Under the pieces are notes generated by a model. The model was given only the letters and a program-made list of their open reading frames with translations, made no database searches and was not told the DNA's origin. Below are positions 42,094-53,789 of a DNA stretch of 64,000 nt, piece by piece; position 1 is the stretch's first letter; every line of letters starts with the position of its first letter. A program made the position numbers and the translations under genes. Origin of the DNA: Oreohelix idahoensis (lineage: Eukaryota; Mollusca; Gastropoda; Stylommatophora; Oreohelicidae); the NCBI GenBank assembly GCA_024509875.1, contig JAMPIV010012452.1, forward strand, positions 186,001-250,000, read 5' to 3'.

Positions 42094-43428
42094 CTTAGTC
42101 GTTCTTCTTCTACCGTGAGGTGTAGAGGTTTGGAAGAGAGAGCGCCAGACTATCCTATCGGCTGTCTTCCTTCTGGCCTGGTTCCATTCTAGTCCTCGAT
42201 CCTTCAAAGATTGTCTAATGTTGTCCTCCCAGCGGACTCTGGGTCATCCTCGGTGTCTGGATCCTTGTTTCCCATGCTTGTTGTGGTATCCGATCTTCTC
42301 CCATTCTGCAGACATGGCCAAACCATCTTAATTGGGACTGTTCTACTTGGGTCTGCAGGGGGTAGGATTTAAGGCCTTGACGTATCGTCTGGTTGCGTAC
42401 CATGTCTCTTCTTGTTACTTCAACCACCTTCCTCAGATACCTCATTTCTGAGGTTTGGATCTGGCTTTTATGGGTTGTAGTCATTGCCCATGACTCGCAT
42501 CCGTATGTCAAGACTGGGACATAGGTGGAGCGGTATACAGCCATCTTCGTTTTCTTACCAACCTCTCTCTTGCTGAGGAATCCTCGATTTATGGCCTGAA
42601 AGTCTCCCGGCTGCTGCTTTTCGAGTGGCCAACTCTTCTTTGATGCCTTCCTTTCGGTTTATAATAGCTCCGAGGTATTTAAAGTGTCGACCTGCTCCAG
42701 GACCTGTTCTCCCAGCTTAATCTGATGTTTTCTTTCTTCTCGTGATATCACCATGGATTTTGTTTTATTTTTTTTTCTCTAACCAGCGGCACTCGAGCTT
42801 TCCAGCTCTTTCGGCCCAATGACATGTCATTGCGAGGCTGGGGGGTCAGTGGACTTTCCTTCCAACCCGGTCAGGAGCTTCGCTCCTTCCCATCCACACG
42901 GGATTTATGTGCAGGAGCCGTTCAGGTTATTCAGTCAAATTTCCGGTCGTAAACATTTCTTCAAACGCCGACGGCCGGGTTTGAACCATGAACACCTGGT
43001 CGCCAGTACAACGTTGTAGCCATTACACCAGCGCGGCTCCCATTTTGTTTTATAGCTGCTTATGATCATCCCTCTCTTCTCCAGCTCTTCCTTCCAGACT
43101 TGCAGGTTGGATTGGAGATGTGCCTCTGATTTAGCAATCAGGGCAACATCATCAGCAAATGCCAGCTCCGAAATATAGACCTGTCTCATCTTCCAGTACC
43201 CCACTGAATACTTTCTTGTTCTCTTCTTACATGCCTTGATGACATCGTCCATAAGGAGTATGAAGAGGTAAGGTGATAGGATATCACCTTGTCTTACACC
43301 ACTGGTGGTCCTGAACTCTTCCGACTTATGGTTTGCTGTCCTCACATAATTTCTGCAAGACTTGTAGAAGCTCTGTATAGCATGAATCAGAGGTGCTGGA
43401 ATATTCTTCCTTACCAAACAGTCGCAAA
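42094..43428 (-). mobile_element. LINE E copy inserted in gypsy pol
   Basis: The minus strand begins CDCLVRKNIPAPLIHAIQSF in the RT domain, with VRQGDILSPYLFILLMDDVI and LAFADDVALIAKSEAHLQSN, then DHFKYLG-region sequence. A C-terminal frame (42,544-42,215) reads STYVPVLTYGCESWAMTTTH and RWFGHVCRMGEDR. It ends at 42,094 with a GACTAAGTAAGTAAG tail. The truncated 5' end joins gypsy FLGHKVG in frame by chance. It is colinear with 58,800-57,793. Confidence 0.9.
42769..43041 (-). mobile_element. tRNA-derived SINE, type 1 head with a different body
   Basis: Flanked by an exact 12-bp target duplication (ATTTTGTTTTAT at 42,757-42,768 and 43,042-43,053). On the minus strand it starts GGGAGCCGCGCTGGTGTAAT (A box) and has B box GGTTCAAACCC, like the SINE at 28,246. 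After the tRNA-like part the body differs (GGTTGGAAGGAAAGTCCACT region, CATTGGGCCGAAAGAGCTGG), ending in an A-rich tail. Confidence 0.92.
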
Positions 43429-44270
43429 GTTTGATCCCTACTTTGTGACCGAGAAAGCTAATTTCAGTATAACCTGTTCTAGTTTTGGAGTGTCTAGCAG
43501 TAATATTGTGACAGCGTAAGGTGTTCAACAAAGAATGGATTCCGTTGACATGATCATCCCAAGTATGATGGAACAGACAAATATCATCTATGTAAGCAAT
43601 CAAATCCTCACGATTAGAAAATAGTTTATGCAACCTGCGAACAAAGGTAGCAGAAGCGTTCAAAAGACCGAAAGACATGTAATTAAACTGAAACAAACCT
43701 AAAGGTGTAGCGAAAGCTGTAGAAGGCTTAGAATTGTCAGATAAAGGCACTTGCCAATATCCCTTGGATAGGTCAAACTTTGTAAAGAATGTAGCAGTAG
43801 ATAACCTATCAAGAAGTGATTCAAGCACGGGTAGAGGCTCCACGTCTTGGATAGTGACAGCATTTAAACGTCTGAAATCTATACAAATTCGAATAGATTT
43901 GTCTTTTTTCCTGATCAAAACCATTGGAAAGCTATATGGTGAATTAGAAGGTTCCATTAAGTTTAAACTAATCATTTGTTTTATTTCTTCTTGTACCTGA
44001 GATTGCAAATGAATTGGGATAGGATAAGGTTTCAGTTTGATAGGTCTGAAATCTGTTAACACGATATCATGTTGAATGATATCTGTATGCCCAGGAACAT
44101 CAGTGATCACATCAGAAAAAGATTGCAGTAAGACAGAAATCTGCTCTTTCTGATCAGAAGATAGAGTAGGAGCAATGGAAATATCTGTCCAACTTTCAGT
44201 AGCCAACAGATGGATATCAGGTAAAGATAGTATTGTTTCACCATCATCAGAAAAATCAAGTTTCCTCCTG
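43429..44270 (-). pseudogene. Gypsy element 1: reverse transcriptase
   Basis: The minus-strand frame from 44,206 reads ATESWTDISIAPTLSSDQKE, then QVQEEIKQMISLNLMEPSNS, FPMVLIRKKDKSIRICIDFR RLN, FFTKFDLSKGYWQVPLS (first catalytic Asp), FATPLGLFQFNYMSFGLLNA and AYIDDICLFHHTW (catalytic DD), and ends FLGHKVG at the LINE E junction. These are the canonical Ty3/gypsy RT blocks in order. A frameshift near 44,260 separates it from integrase. It lies downstream, not upstream, of integrase. Confidence 0.95.
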
Positions 44271-45512
44271 AATAACAGCTAAAGAGGAGCGACGATCAAC
44301 AGATTTGCCAATAGCTTCAAAGATAGGACGCAGCTGTGGCAGTCGAGTATGAAATTGTTGTAACATATTAATATGGAAAATGTTTTCCTTTCCTTTAACA
44401 TCTACAACATAGTCAACATCTGATAATTTATCTAAAATTGTGTAATGACCCTTCCACGAAACAAGTAATCTATTAACATTGTTTGGAAGTAATACGTAGG
44501 CTTCATCACCTGGCCATAATTGGCACAGTTTGCTGTTTTGATTGAAAAACAATTGTGCCTTTAATTTTGCTTTTTCTGACGACTGTACTGCTATCTGGCA
44601 TGCGACAATAATCTTTTGTCTTAAATTTACAACATATTGATAAGAGGTTTGAACCTCCTCATCCATGTTAGTACCAATAAGTAATTGTTTCAAGATAGAC
44701 ATCGGACCTCTAGGCTTTGACCCATATACCAATTCAAAACGAGAAAATCCCGTACTTTGGTTGGGAATTTCCCTATAAGCGAACATGATAGCAGGCAAGA
44801 TTCGATTCCAATCTTGTGGATACCTAGCCATAACCCTGTCTAGCATCTGTTTCAAACTCCTATTTAGTCTTTCAATTTTACCATTGGATTGAGCGTGATA
44901 CAATGAACTAAGTGATCTGTCAATACCAAACATCTTCATCACTTCCTTCATAGCATCAGAAACGAACTGAGGTCCCTGATCAGAATGTATGTTTTCGGGA
45001 AAACACAATCTGCTAAATACTAAAAATAGCGCATCTGCTGTGTCAATGGTAGAAATCGTTTTCAATGGAATTGCCTCTGGCCAACGTGTACACATATCAA
45101 TGCATGTTAGCACGTATTATCTATGACGCCTAGCTGACGTAACTTTTATAGGACCAATAAGGTCTATAGCCATCTTTACGAATGGACGCAAAGAAATATC
45201 AGCTGCCTGAATTGGTGCGTTGTGTCCAGGATTTTTTGTTGCAACACTCTGGCACACTAAACATGTGCGACAAAAAACTTTTACATCTTTGGTCACACCA
45301 GGCCAAAAGAAATGTGACAAACCCTCTGTTTTGTCCTTGCAATACCCAAATGACCTGCACAGTTAATGTCATGGGCATGTCGTAAGACAAATGGTCTAAA
45401 GCAAGTAGGTACCATAATTTGTTTTATCACTGATGTAACATCCTGACAATTTCTAATCAAAATATCATTCTTTAATCTGTACCAATGTTGAGCATTATCA
45501 TCAAACATCACC
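44256..45512 (-). pseudogene. Gypsy element 1: integrase
   Basis: Minus-strand order: an HHCC zinc module (RHAHDINCAGHLGIARTKQR with CRTCLVCQ about 30 residues on); the DDE core (first Asp in MAIDLIGPIK, second in NIHSDQGPQF, Glu in SNGKIERLNR); FAYREIPNQSTGFSRFELVY G; then a GPY/F-like module near the C-terminus (WKGHYTILDKLSDVDYVVDV). A TAA at about 45,118 interrupts the frame where the family has a Tyr- or Lys-rich KYVLTCID start. Integrase inserts the cDNA copy into the genome. Its place before RT is the notable point. Confidence 0.95.
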
Positions 45513-46280
45513 TTATTTGATTCTGCCAAAACGAAATTTTTTTTTAAAAGAATCATCTTCTTTTTGCCTTTGTATGAATGATTCTTTTTCAATCAATTCA
45601 ACCTGCAAATTATCATCATCTTCCAACTGAGCATTATTTTCATTTTTATTATCATTATCCTTCATGACATCTTTAGTCCCCTCATCATCATTCATAACCT
45701 CCTCCAACACAATATCATCGTGGTTATGATCAATCATTTCAGCACGAGCTTGTGCTCTGGTTGTAACAGCATTTGCAGTTATTAAGTGCTTCTTATCCCA
45801 ATTTTCAATGTCCTCTCTAGAACACACATGGAGACCTAGGATAATCCCAAGAATTATCCCAGCAATAGGGCTATTCAATAAACACACAAGAGTTCTTCCA
45901 GTAAAATAGGGTGTATCCAAAAATACTTCCGCTGTTGGATAGTATTCCACTGTGTCACCAAAAGTAATACACTTTACTTCTCTTCCTGTGTAATCTGACT
46001 GATACACCATAGATCTACGTACACCAATTGTAGTGAAACCAGTGTCCCTCAAAAGTGACACTAATTTATTGTTCACAAAACCCTTATCAAGCACTGGTGA
46101 ACCTGTGCTTTCATAAGACGACATGACTGGTAAAGGATGTCTGCATAACAGTCTTGGTACTCTCTGTAGCTGAAATAAAGAACTACATTCAGCACAATTA
46201 GCACTGTTGGATAGGTCAACACTACAAGAATTTGCATGAGCGATACCAACATTATTTTGACCTGTATTATTGTCACTCAC
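45513..46280 (-). pseudogene. Gypsy element 1: protease and linker
   Basis: The minus-strand 255-codon frame has LVSLLRDTGFTTIGVRRSMV, with the aspartic protease DTG, followed by TGREVKCITFGDTVEYYPTA and TPYFTGRTLVCLLNSP. A D/N/E-rich acidic linker (about 45,600-45,720) precedes the integrase zinc module. Retroelement proteases mature the polyproteins. The frame overlaps the next one by a frameshift near 45,540. Confidence 0.88.
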
Positions 46281-46282
46281 AT

Positions 46283-47498
46283 TTACGACAGCATTTGCAC
46301 ATTCAGGGTTCCTTGACTGTCTAAAATTATTGTTCTGATAAGAACCTCTGTTATTACCATAATTGTCATCATTCCTATGAAATGACCTTTGTCCTCTGCC
46401 TGATCTGGTATTATATCCTCCTCTATTTTGAAAATCATTGGATCTAAATGATGACTGTGGTCCCTAATAACCCTCATCATTAGAGTTGTAATTTCTCTGA
46501 GGCTGTTGAAATTTCTTATTAAAATTATATCTGCCTCTATTATTGCCATATTGAAAATTCTGATTGACTTTTTAGTTTTTATCAATACTATTTGATCTCT
46601 GCCTAGGTGTGTTATAGTTGATCCTCCTAGCAGATGCCACTGGCAAGGAATCGTTAATGTTATTTTTGCTTAGATTCTTATTTGGATGTACAATTTTATA
46701 TTGTCTCCCAACAGTTTCACAATTAATCAAATTTTATGGTTTCCTTTCTTAAAGAAATGATAAAAACTCTCCACTAATTGAAGACAAAACTTTATCTCTA
46801 AGAATCAAATCAGAAAGTCCCTCAAATGATTTTTCAATCTTAGATAGGCCAATCCATCTAGTAAAGTACATCTTAATAGATAAAATAAATTCTGTAAAAT
46901 CTTTTGCTGAATCTGGCAGTAATGATTTAAATTTTAATCTATAGCCATTTTCATCCAATTGATACTTCTTAAGTAGCAAGGTTTTCACAGCTTCGTAGTC
47001 TTTTCTACACTGCATGTTTAACCCACTAATAAGTTCATGAGCCTACTAGACCAGGTAGTTTTATCAATATTAAACTCCTGACAATATGTCTCATATCTAC
47101 CAAGGAAGCATGAAATATCGTCGATATCAGAGTTAAATTTAGGCAAATTGATCTTAAAATGAGCAGTATGGTCCCTTCTACCAGTATCAACATTCATGGG
47201 ACTAACCTGTGGTTGTTGTAATCTTAATTTCTCAAGTTCCAATTCAGCTAATCTGATTTGTTGTTGATGAACATAGGCCAATTTTTCTTTTTCAAGAGCA
47301 ATATCTTCTTCTCTTCTTCTTTCATCATGAGCTAATTCTTCTTATCTCCTTTTTTTCAGCTAATTCTTCAGCTGCTTTCTTCTCCTCTCTATCTAATTGA
47401 CTTTGATCTCTGAGTTCCTTCTCCACATAGGTTCTCAAAATCTCACCTTCCATACCAAATTCCTTTCCAATTTTCATGAAATACTCTGCAGTAACCAT
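46283..47498 (-). pseudogene. Gypsy element 1: gag
   Basis: The start at 47,498 reads MVTAEYFMKIGKEFGMEGEI, followed by a long E/K/R-rich coiled-coil-like helix. After PMNVDTGRRDHTAHFKINLP KFN comes the capsid-like core (CFLGRYETYCQEFNIDKTTW; QCRKDYEAVKTLLLKKYQLD; FTEFILSIKMYFTRW). It ends in an N/R/G-rich tail (QNFQYGNNRGRYNF, GRGQRSFHRNDDNYGNNRG) that probably binds RNA; no clean CCHC knuckle is visible. Stops at about 47,343, 47,017, 46,745 and 46,470 make it inactive. Similar gag proteins with this leading motif are common in molluscs and other invertebrates. Confidence 0.85.
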
Positions 47499-48653
47499 GA
47501 TTTACAATTATTGTGCTTTTCCATAGCAAACAAATAAAGTAAATTTATAATATTATCAATCAGTGAATAATATTTTCAATACCTATTTCTTCAATTCAAA
47601 TTCACCCAACTGCATGTAATAGTAGATAGTAATATAGATGTTATAAATATGGAGCATTAAAAGAAAAGTACAAACAGGATGACATAATACAGTGACCAGA
47701 GCTAACAGAAGCAAATTCAAATAGTGAAATAAGGCAGAACGATATGAATTAGAACAAATTAATAAAATGTAGCTCTACCACACTTATGACACTACAGCAT
47801 GAATTTACAACATTTATGACATCTATTAAATCAATGATAGCAAGGTTAGATCAACAATGTTACAAACACTAATGTAGGAAACTGAATGAAAAATTACACT
47901 GAACTGTTCTACAAAAACAAACTTGCCAATTAACAGAACTGCACAACTAGACAAAAAATGGACCTGTTTACTTCAATTGAGGCAGTATAACACAAAGCAA
48001 TGTTCAACGGCTCCTTAATTTGAACTACACAGATGCATAACCTAAAGAATGCCTATGAATCTCTTTTGACCATACATATTGAGGTATAGAAAGAAATTCA
48101 AAGGTCCCAGCCAACCACCCACTCTATAAATACAGCAACGACATTGAAATATAAAACATGGAGAAAAAAAATACGCTGGCACATAAAATAATCTAGCAAC
48201 ACAGGCTGTATGTAGCTAAAACGTGACTTATCTTATTGCCAGAACCCAAAATCCTCCTAGTTCCACCATCTGTTCCTTGCAGCATCGATGAGAACTGAAC
48301 ACATAGACCGACGTTAGGTCTAGCACACTGAAACAGCTGACACAAACAGGACTCCACTTTGGTCTGTCGTTGTACTGAAACACGCCATCTTCAGCAGAAA
48401 ACTCGAAACTTCAATCGAAGCAGGATGCAGTATATAAGATGTGCTTCATATATGTTCCCTTATTTACTGGAACAAGTAAGGACTGCACTGCAAAATTTGA
48501 CACAAAACCACTCATAATCTAGCAGATGATAAGGTGCGCCATCTTTGAAAACTGGAACAAGGCACGAACTGCAGGCGACATCTGTTATTATTTCTGCAAA
48601 ATCACTTTTTCTTCAGGCTGTGGATCGATGATCCTTTGGCTGTGGCCCCCAAC
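47499..48653 (-). other. Gypsy element 1 leader
   Basis: About 1.15 kb between the 5' LTR and gag, with no open frame. On the minus strand the bases after the LTR are GTTGGGGGCCACAGCCAAAG; a primer-binding site should be here, but I cannot match it to a tRNA with confidence. Confidence 0.6.
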
Positions 48654-49330
48654 TGTTATGGGTTGTTAATCTTTCGGATATCTTGTCTAGGGTATTCACT
48701 TTTGGAGAGGTCCCTTCCATAATACTTCCTTTACTTGTGTGAACTCAACACGGCATTCCATCATGCCGGTAACAGTTTTTAAGTAAAGAATTCTTCAAGG
48801 CCGGTTTAGACGTGAAGACGAATATCAATTTATTTACTTAAACAAGCTCCAATAAACACGTACCCAGTATCAATGTAAGACAATGGCATGACCTAGCCAG
48901 TCTTGAAAAAAGTCGCTATTCAGTCGACTATGGACAAGATGTCTTCGACATGTTGCTGCATACTTTATTTAATATTTCCACTCACTTTCCTCATCATACA
49001 GCATTCACTTGTCCTTATATATATTAATGCAGCATAGACTCCAAGAAGCATAAGGACAATCTAGCTGTAGTAAATCTTTATAACTCTGTAGTAAGAGCAC
49101 ACATATAAGAGCTGGACAAATATGCGCACAATCACACTCAGGGGCACTTCAGAAAGGTCCCAAAGTATCGCTCACTTCTTGCTAAGTGAAGCCGGCAAAA
49201 TCGTCTGCAATATTTGCCCAAAAGACAAAGACGTACTTCCGGGAGTAACCCAGGAAACGTATATCAACAAACTGGTCTATAAACAAGCCTTGTTGATATA
49301 GAAAGATATGTTATGATTTTACTCATAACA
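48654..49330 (-). repeat. Gypsy element 1 intact 5' LTR, 677 bp
   Basis: It starts (minus strand) TGTTATGAGTAAAATC and ends CCATAACA, the usual TG...CA ends within a TGTTATG/CATAACA inverted repeat. It is homologous to the three separated LTR pieces at 20,891, 24,877 and 39,647. After it comes ATCGGAGCAC, also seen before 20,891. Confidence 0.93.
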
Positions 49331-49394
49331 ATCGGAGCACTAATGGTGTTGTCCATGTGCAATGAAGATAGTCCTTAAAAACCAAACCAAATAT

Positions 49395-49457
49395 GTGAAC
49401 ACCTGTGAGTAATCTGTGAACACCTGTGAGTAATCTGTGAACACCTGTGAGTAATCT
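49395..49457. repeat. 21-bp tandem repeat, three units
   Basis: GTGAACACCTGTGAGTAATC plus T, three identical copies. Confidence 0.95.
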
Positions 49458-50090
49458 GATATCTCATATCTATACCTCTTCTTTATTCTTTGATATAAAA
49501 GAGTTTCATGTGCTTACATTAAATGTGTATATATCTCTCTCTTTGTTCTGTGTGTTATCATTTTCTTTCCTTGTACATATCTGATGCATTGTTTATTCTA
49601 GAAAGGGCAGGTTCTTAACCTGCGCCGATGTCAAATAGGAAGGTAAAAGAAACCTGGCGAATCAGATTTATACATGTGCAACTTTGTAGACTGTACTAAG
49701 GTATGAGATGTGTAAAATAAGAAAATCAATAGATTCAAACAACCTTACACATTAATAATTCATCAGATGAAGATGCACCCCATAGGTGAAGATTAGGACA
49801 GCCCCAGCATAGGTTTTCTTCAATACAACGAAAAGTATTTTATGCAACAAATCTTTATCAATGGAGGTAAATAATAAAGTTCTTCACTGTTACAGAGTGC
49901 TAATCCTGACATATGGAAGTGAGTTATGAGCAATAATAAGATACACAGGAAAACCCCTGAAAACTAGAGACATGATCTTACAGAAAAGTGATAAAAATTC
50001 CATCATTATCATAATTTCACTTTTCACCACTTATTAAACATGCAGCCAGCACTGCATGTCATTGTTATACAGAAGTCTTGCATTAAGACC
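49458..50090. other. No gene recognised
   Basis: AT-rich sequence without supported features. Confidence 0.5.
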
Positions 50091-50094
50091 TTTA

Positions 50095-50245
50095 TATAGT
50101 CAGTCTTTGCTATTTGTGGGGGTTAGGTGCCTAGAAAACAGTGTGAATATGAAAATCCGCAAATACAGAACCATTGATCCTATGGAGGGAAAAAGGGGTT
50201 TAGGTTCCTGTGGGACCCTGTTCACTATACACTTTTGCTATCAAT
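50095..50245. repeat. Possible dispersed palindromic repeat
   Basis: GGGGGTTAGGTGCCTAGAAA..., AAATCCGCAAATACAGAACC, TCCTATGGAGGGAAAAAGGG and GTTTAGGTTCCTGTGGGACC resemble a class of short foldback repeats in invertebrate genomes (TTAGGT.CCT / GGTTCCTG). There is only one copy in the window. Confidence 0.35.
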
Positions 50246-50257
50246 CACCATAAATTC

Positions 50258-50892
50258 ATCATTTCGTATACCTGATGGCATATCTTGGCAGCAATGTGGA
50301 CAAAGTTGAAGGGATAGACAGTGATATCAGAGTGAGAATACATAGGGAAAAATGAGCTTTAATTGTGATGGGAGGCATGTGGAGATAGGGAAAGGTCTGG
50401 TCCAGCACGAAGATTGGAGTCTTCGGATCTGGTGTCAGGTCAGTCTTGTTGTATGGCTCTGAAACATGGAGAACAACAAAAACAACAACCAAAAAAGCTA
50501 CCTTCATAAATCTGAGCTTGCATAGAATAGAAAGATTGAAATGGTATGACAAAGTCACAAATTTGGAAATGATGACAAGAACCAGACAAGTGCCAGTGGA
50601 ACAAGTGATGAGAAGAAGATGCTGGTGATGGATAGGACACACACTGAAGAAACCTGTTGATAGCATTACAAGGCAGTCTTTTTTCTGGAAAGCCCAGGGC
50701 AAGAGAGGCAGAGGTAAACTACGAAGCACAAAGAGAAGAGAGCTGGAAACAGAGGTGAAAATGATGAGGAGAAAGTGTGGAAAGTACTTGAGATGACATA
50801 ACAGGAGAATGTGGAAAGTACTTGAGATGACATAACAGGAAGTACTTGGCATGTGTTGAAGGCCAATGCTTCTTGGGGAGTGAAGTGTTATG
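50258..50892 (+). mobile_element. LINE A, 5'-truncated plus-strand copy
   Basis: The plus strand reads YLGSNVDKVEGIDSDIRVRI, LLYGSETWRTTKTTTKK, LHRIERLKWYDKVTN, RQVPVEQVMRRRCW and KRGRGKLRSTKRRELE, ending near LGMC-RPMLLGE. Stops interrupt it. A 37-bp segment (GTGGAAAGTACTTGAGATGA...) is tandemly duplicated at about 50,777-50,850. Confidence 0.85.
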
Positions 50893-52080
50893 AATGAACT
50901 GGTTCTATATTTTTTTTCCAAAGAAAGCCTTTCAATAGCTCACAGATCACTAGTGCTCCATGTAACATAGTTTGAGAAATGCTAATGTCAAGAATCGTGG
51001 TAACATGAGAACTGTTTTTTATTTCCATTTTCAAATGTCATAAATCTCTTGAAATCTATCATTAACATCGTCAGACTTCTTTGTTTAAAAGTTCTGTGTT
51101 GGACTGAAGTCTTAATCATCTTATTTGGCTGGAGATACCAAAGATATGGGTGTGGTCCTTCAGCTCTAGACAAACCTTAAATTGTGATCCAAAAAGTCAT
51201 AATCCATGAATTAGAAAAAAAAAAGACCCATTTTCCTTCATGTTCTCAATCTTTTAATGACTGTATCTGAACTTTCATACCATTTATAAATATTTCTAAA
51301 TTATTACATGTGTCTCTAACACTAGCCATTGCTAATAGGATGGGATTGGTTCTAGAATTTGGTTTTCTCTAAATTCACTATTTGCCTTGTAACTTTCAAA
51401 CTTCGTTTTCCATGATCACCCCCCCAATTTTAAGCCATACTTCATCTTCTGGTATACATATATTATACCGTGTTAATAAGCACTCCCTCTTGTAGTCATT
51501 GAGAAACCCACACAAAAAAACTACATCAAATGTTAATTATTACCAATGATGCCTCTAACCTTTGTCTGTCCTCTCCCACAAACTCTTTCATTTCCACATG
51601 CATCCATTCATATGTATTCCCTCTTGCCCATTTTCTTTCTGCCCCTTCATGCTTCTGTTTTTGATCCCTGACCTATAAAATTGACTAACCTACATTAAGA
51701 TGACGGGCTACTAAGATGAAGTTAGGTAAAGAGAATCTTTAATTTCTTCTTCTCAACATAAAACAAAAAATTATTAACTGTCTGGACTTCATAGATTTTA
51801 AGATATTTAACTAGTAAATGTGTCAGCCTTGAAAATATATTCCTCTAATGATGATGATGTTTTGCAACAGCTACTACAAAGATAAATAATATAATAAAAC
51901 AATGAAAATAAACATAAAGATAATATTTTGTCCGCAGTTAATTTCTAGGAAATTAATTTAGACCAGTACTTATCAAGACTTCATTGAAAATGGCTGAAAT
52001 CTCATGATTTTTCAAGCCAACGTCAGCCGATTTTTCCCATGAAAGTTAATGATGCTGTGTTCACTGGTTATTGTTATTGT
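50893..52080. other. No gene recognised
   Basis: AT-rich. No motif or repeat shared with the rest of the window was found. Confidence 0.4.
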
Positions 52081-52084
52081 AGAA

Positions 52085-53540
52085 CATAATAAACATCACT
52101 GCACTCTGGGCAAACCCATAGGTGCTCAGTCTCCCCCAGAAAATGTTGAAGGGTATGAATGCTAATTGTTCCTGTTGCGCACTGGTTGTTTACATACTGA
52201 ATGCGTCCTCTCATATGTCCATCCCTGCTGGTGTTTTACGTTTGATGCCAAATTCCAGCAGTCTTGGCCTTGATGATTCATCATTTGCAGTGTCATTCTC
52301 TAACAGGCAATCATGAATTGCCCTCAGTATTTTGCTCTTATCCATGTCCAATGCACTTTCAATGGGTGCTCTTGAAGCTAGTCTGTCAGCTCTTTCGTTG
52401 CAGCGAACCCCTGCATGACCAGGACATAGATCCATATCAGTTCTTGAAGTTTTGATGCTTCTATGGAGGTTTTCCATCTGTTTTGGACCTCTCAAAGCAT
52501 GGATTATGAGTCTGATACAATAACTGCCTTTGTTAATAAAGTCTCAGACAGCAACTGGAAACAGGCTGCATCACTGCAGTCTGGCTGAGAGAGTAGGGAT
52601 CGAAGAGGGAAGGCAAACCCAGTCCCAAAAATGCTGTGCTGAAGTCGGATGTGCCGGCCGAAAGGTGCAGATATCGCAGCTCCACTGTAAACAGACACAA
52701 CGCAACCAACGTCCTTTTCAGGATGAACGAGGAAGAAGAAGAAGAAGACAGCAACCTTAAGGCAGCAGTAACTGCCTCTACCTCCATTCTCACGCTGGAG
52801 GTTGTTATCATGTAAGCCCTGATATGTTCAGCGATGGTTCTGCCCTTCACTCTAACAGAGAAGCCCTACCATGATTTATTACCATGAATTACAGATCCAT
52901 CAGTGTACACAATGGCATCATCATCTCTAGCATTATTAATCAGCTGATCAATTTCCATCTCTGATCGCCCATTTGCCAAAGTTCTGAACTCTCCACCAAG
53001 GCTGATGATGACAAGCTGGTAGTTCATCCAGCTCTCATGGGACTTACTTCATCCTTTTCCCTTGAATATATTTTCAACTTTGGTAACTGTCTAATAGTCT
53101 CCTCTGCCAGCATCATCCATGACATACCCCTCTTTAGTCTTGCTCCTTTGATGTCGGCTATTTCCAATGCAGAGAATACCTTTTGTCTGTGATTACTCAG
53201 TAATATTGCTTTTGTCTGGGCCATTGCACACATGGATTTAATTGACAGAAATCCAAGCATGTGCCGCATCATCACAATGGGGTTATCTTATGTACAGCCC
53301 AAGACTATACTCATCCCTTCATTTTGAATGTGTTCCAGTCGTTCACATTGGGATAATGAGAGTGTGAGTATTCCCAGGCCATACTCAATTACAGACAAGA
53401 CCAGCTGATGATACAGGAGAAAAAGTAGTCTCTGCTCCAGGTGAGCTGCAGCCATTGTTTTTAGGGCTGCCTGACCTCTCTTGGACTTCTGTATAATTTG
53501 ACCAACATGGTGTTTACTGATAGCCTGTTAATCCAAGGTT
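52085..53540 (-). mobile_element. LINE F (RNase H-bearing), degenerate
   Basis: Minus-strand order in shifting frames: RLLFLLYHQLVLSVIEYGLG and MMRHMLGFLSIKS (RT thumb/connection), LKRGMSWMMLAEETIRQLPK; then an RNase H with YTDGSVI near 52,890, FSVRVKGRTIAEHIRAYMIT, VRMEVEAVTAALRLL, and its end PGHAGVRCNERADRLASRAP near 52,400; then a C-terminal tail ending about 52,110 (CNRNN/FAQSA-type with CALGQ). A GAAGAAGAAGAAGA-rich segment and frame breaks lie at 52,530-52,760. Confidence 0.8.
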
Positions 53541-53559
53541 TTTCAACTTGTCTTGATTT

Positions 53560-53770
53560 TCACCAGTTAAAAAGATGTATTGCCTTCAGATCAAGAAGAT
53601 TTACCACTCACAGTAAATGCTGCACCACAAACATCACACTTGTAAGTTATCTCTCCTGTAAACATTCTTTTATGTTTTTGTAGACTACCTCTCACATTAA
53701 ATGCTGCACCACAAACACTACACTTCCGGTGCATGTATCCTTTCATTTAATTGTAGGCCACTACTTTGAG
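53560..53770 (-). pseudogene. Decayed C2H2 fingers, distal block
   Basis: The minus strand contains [24 protein letters not shown] sequence and [17 protein letters not shown] finger pieces: TGTAAATGCTGCACCACAAA-type sequence in inverse and TCTCCTGTAAACATTC linkers. Fingers are broken and out of frame. It is separated from the next block by a LINE C insertion. Confidence 0.7.
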
Positions 53771-53789
53771 TAATTTGCCTAAGGACATT

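Noticed and set aside
42935..44206. A 423-codon fused polyprotein gene
   Set aside because: The frame is gypsy RT, then LINE E RT, then SINE sequence. The joins coincide with insertion boundaries, so it is not a gene.
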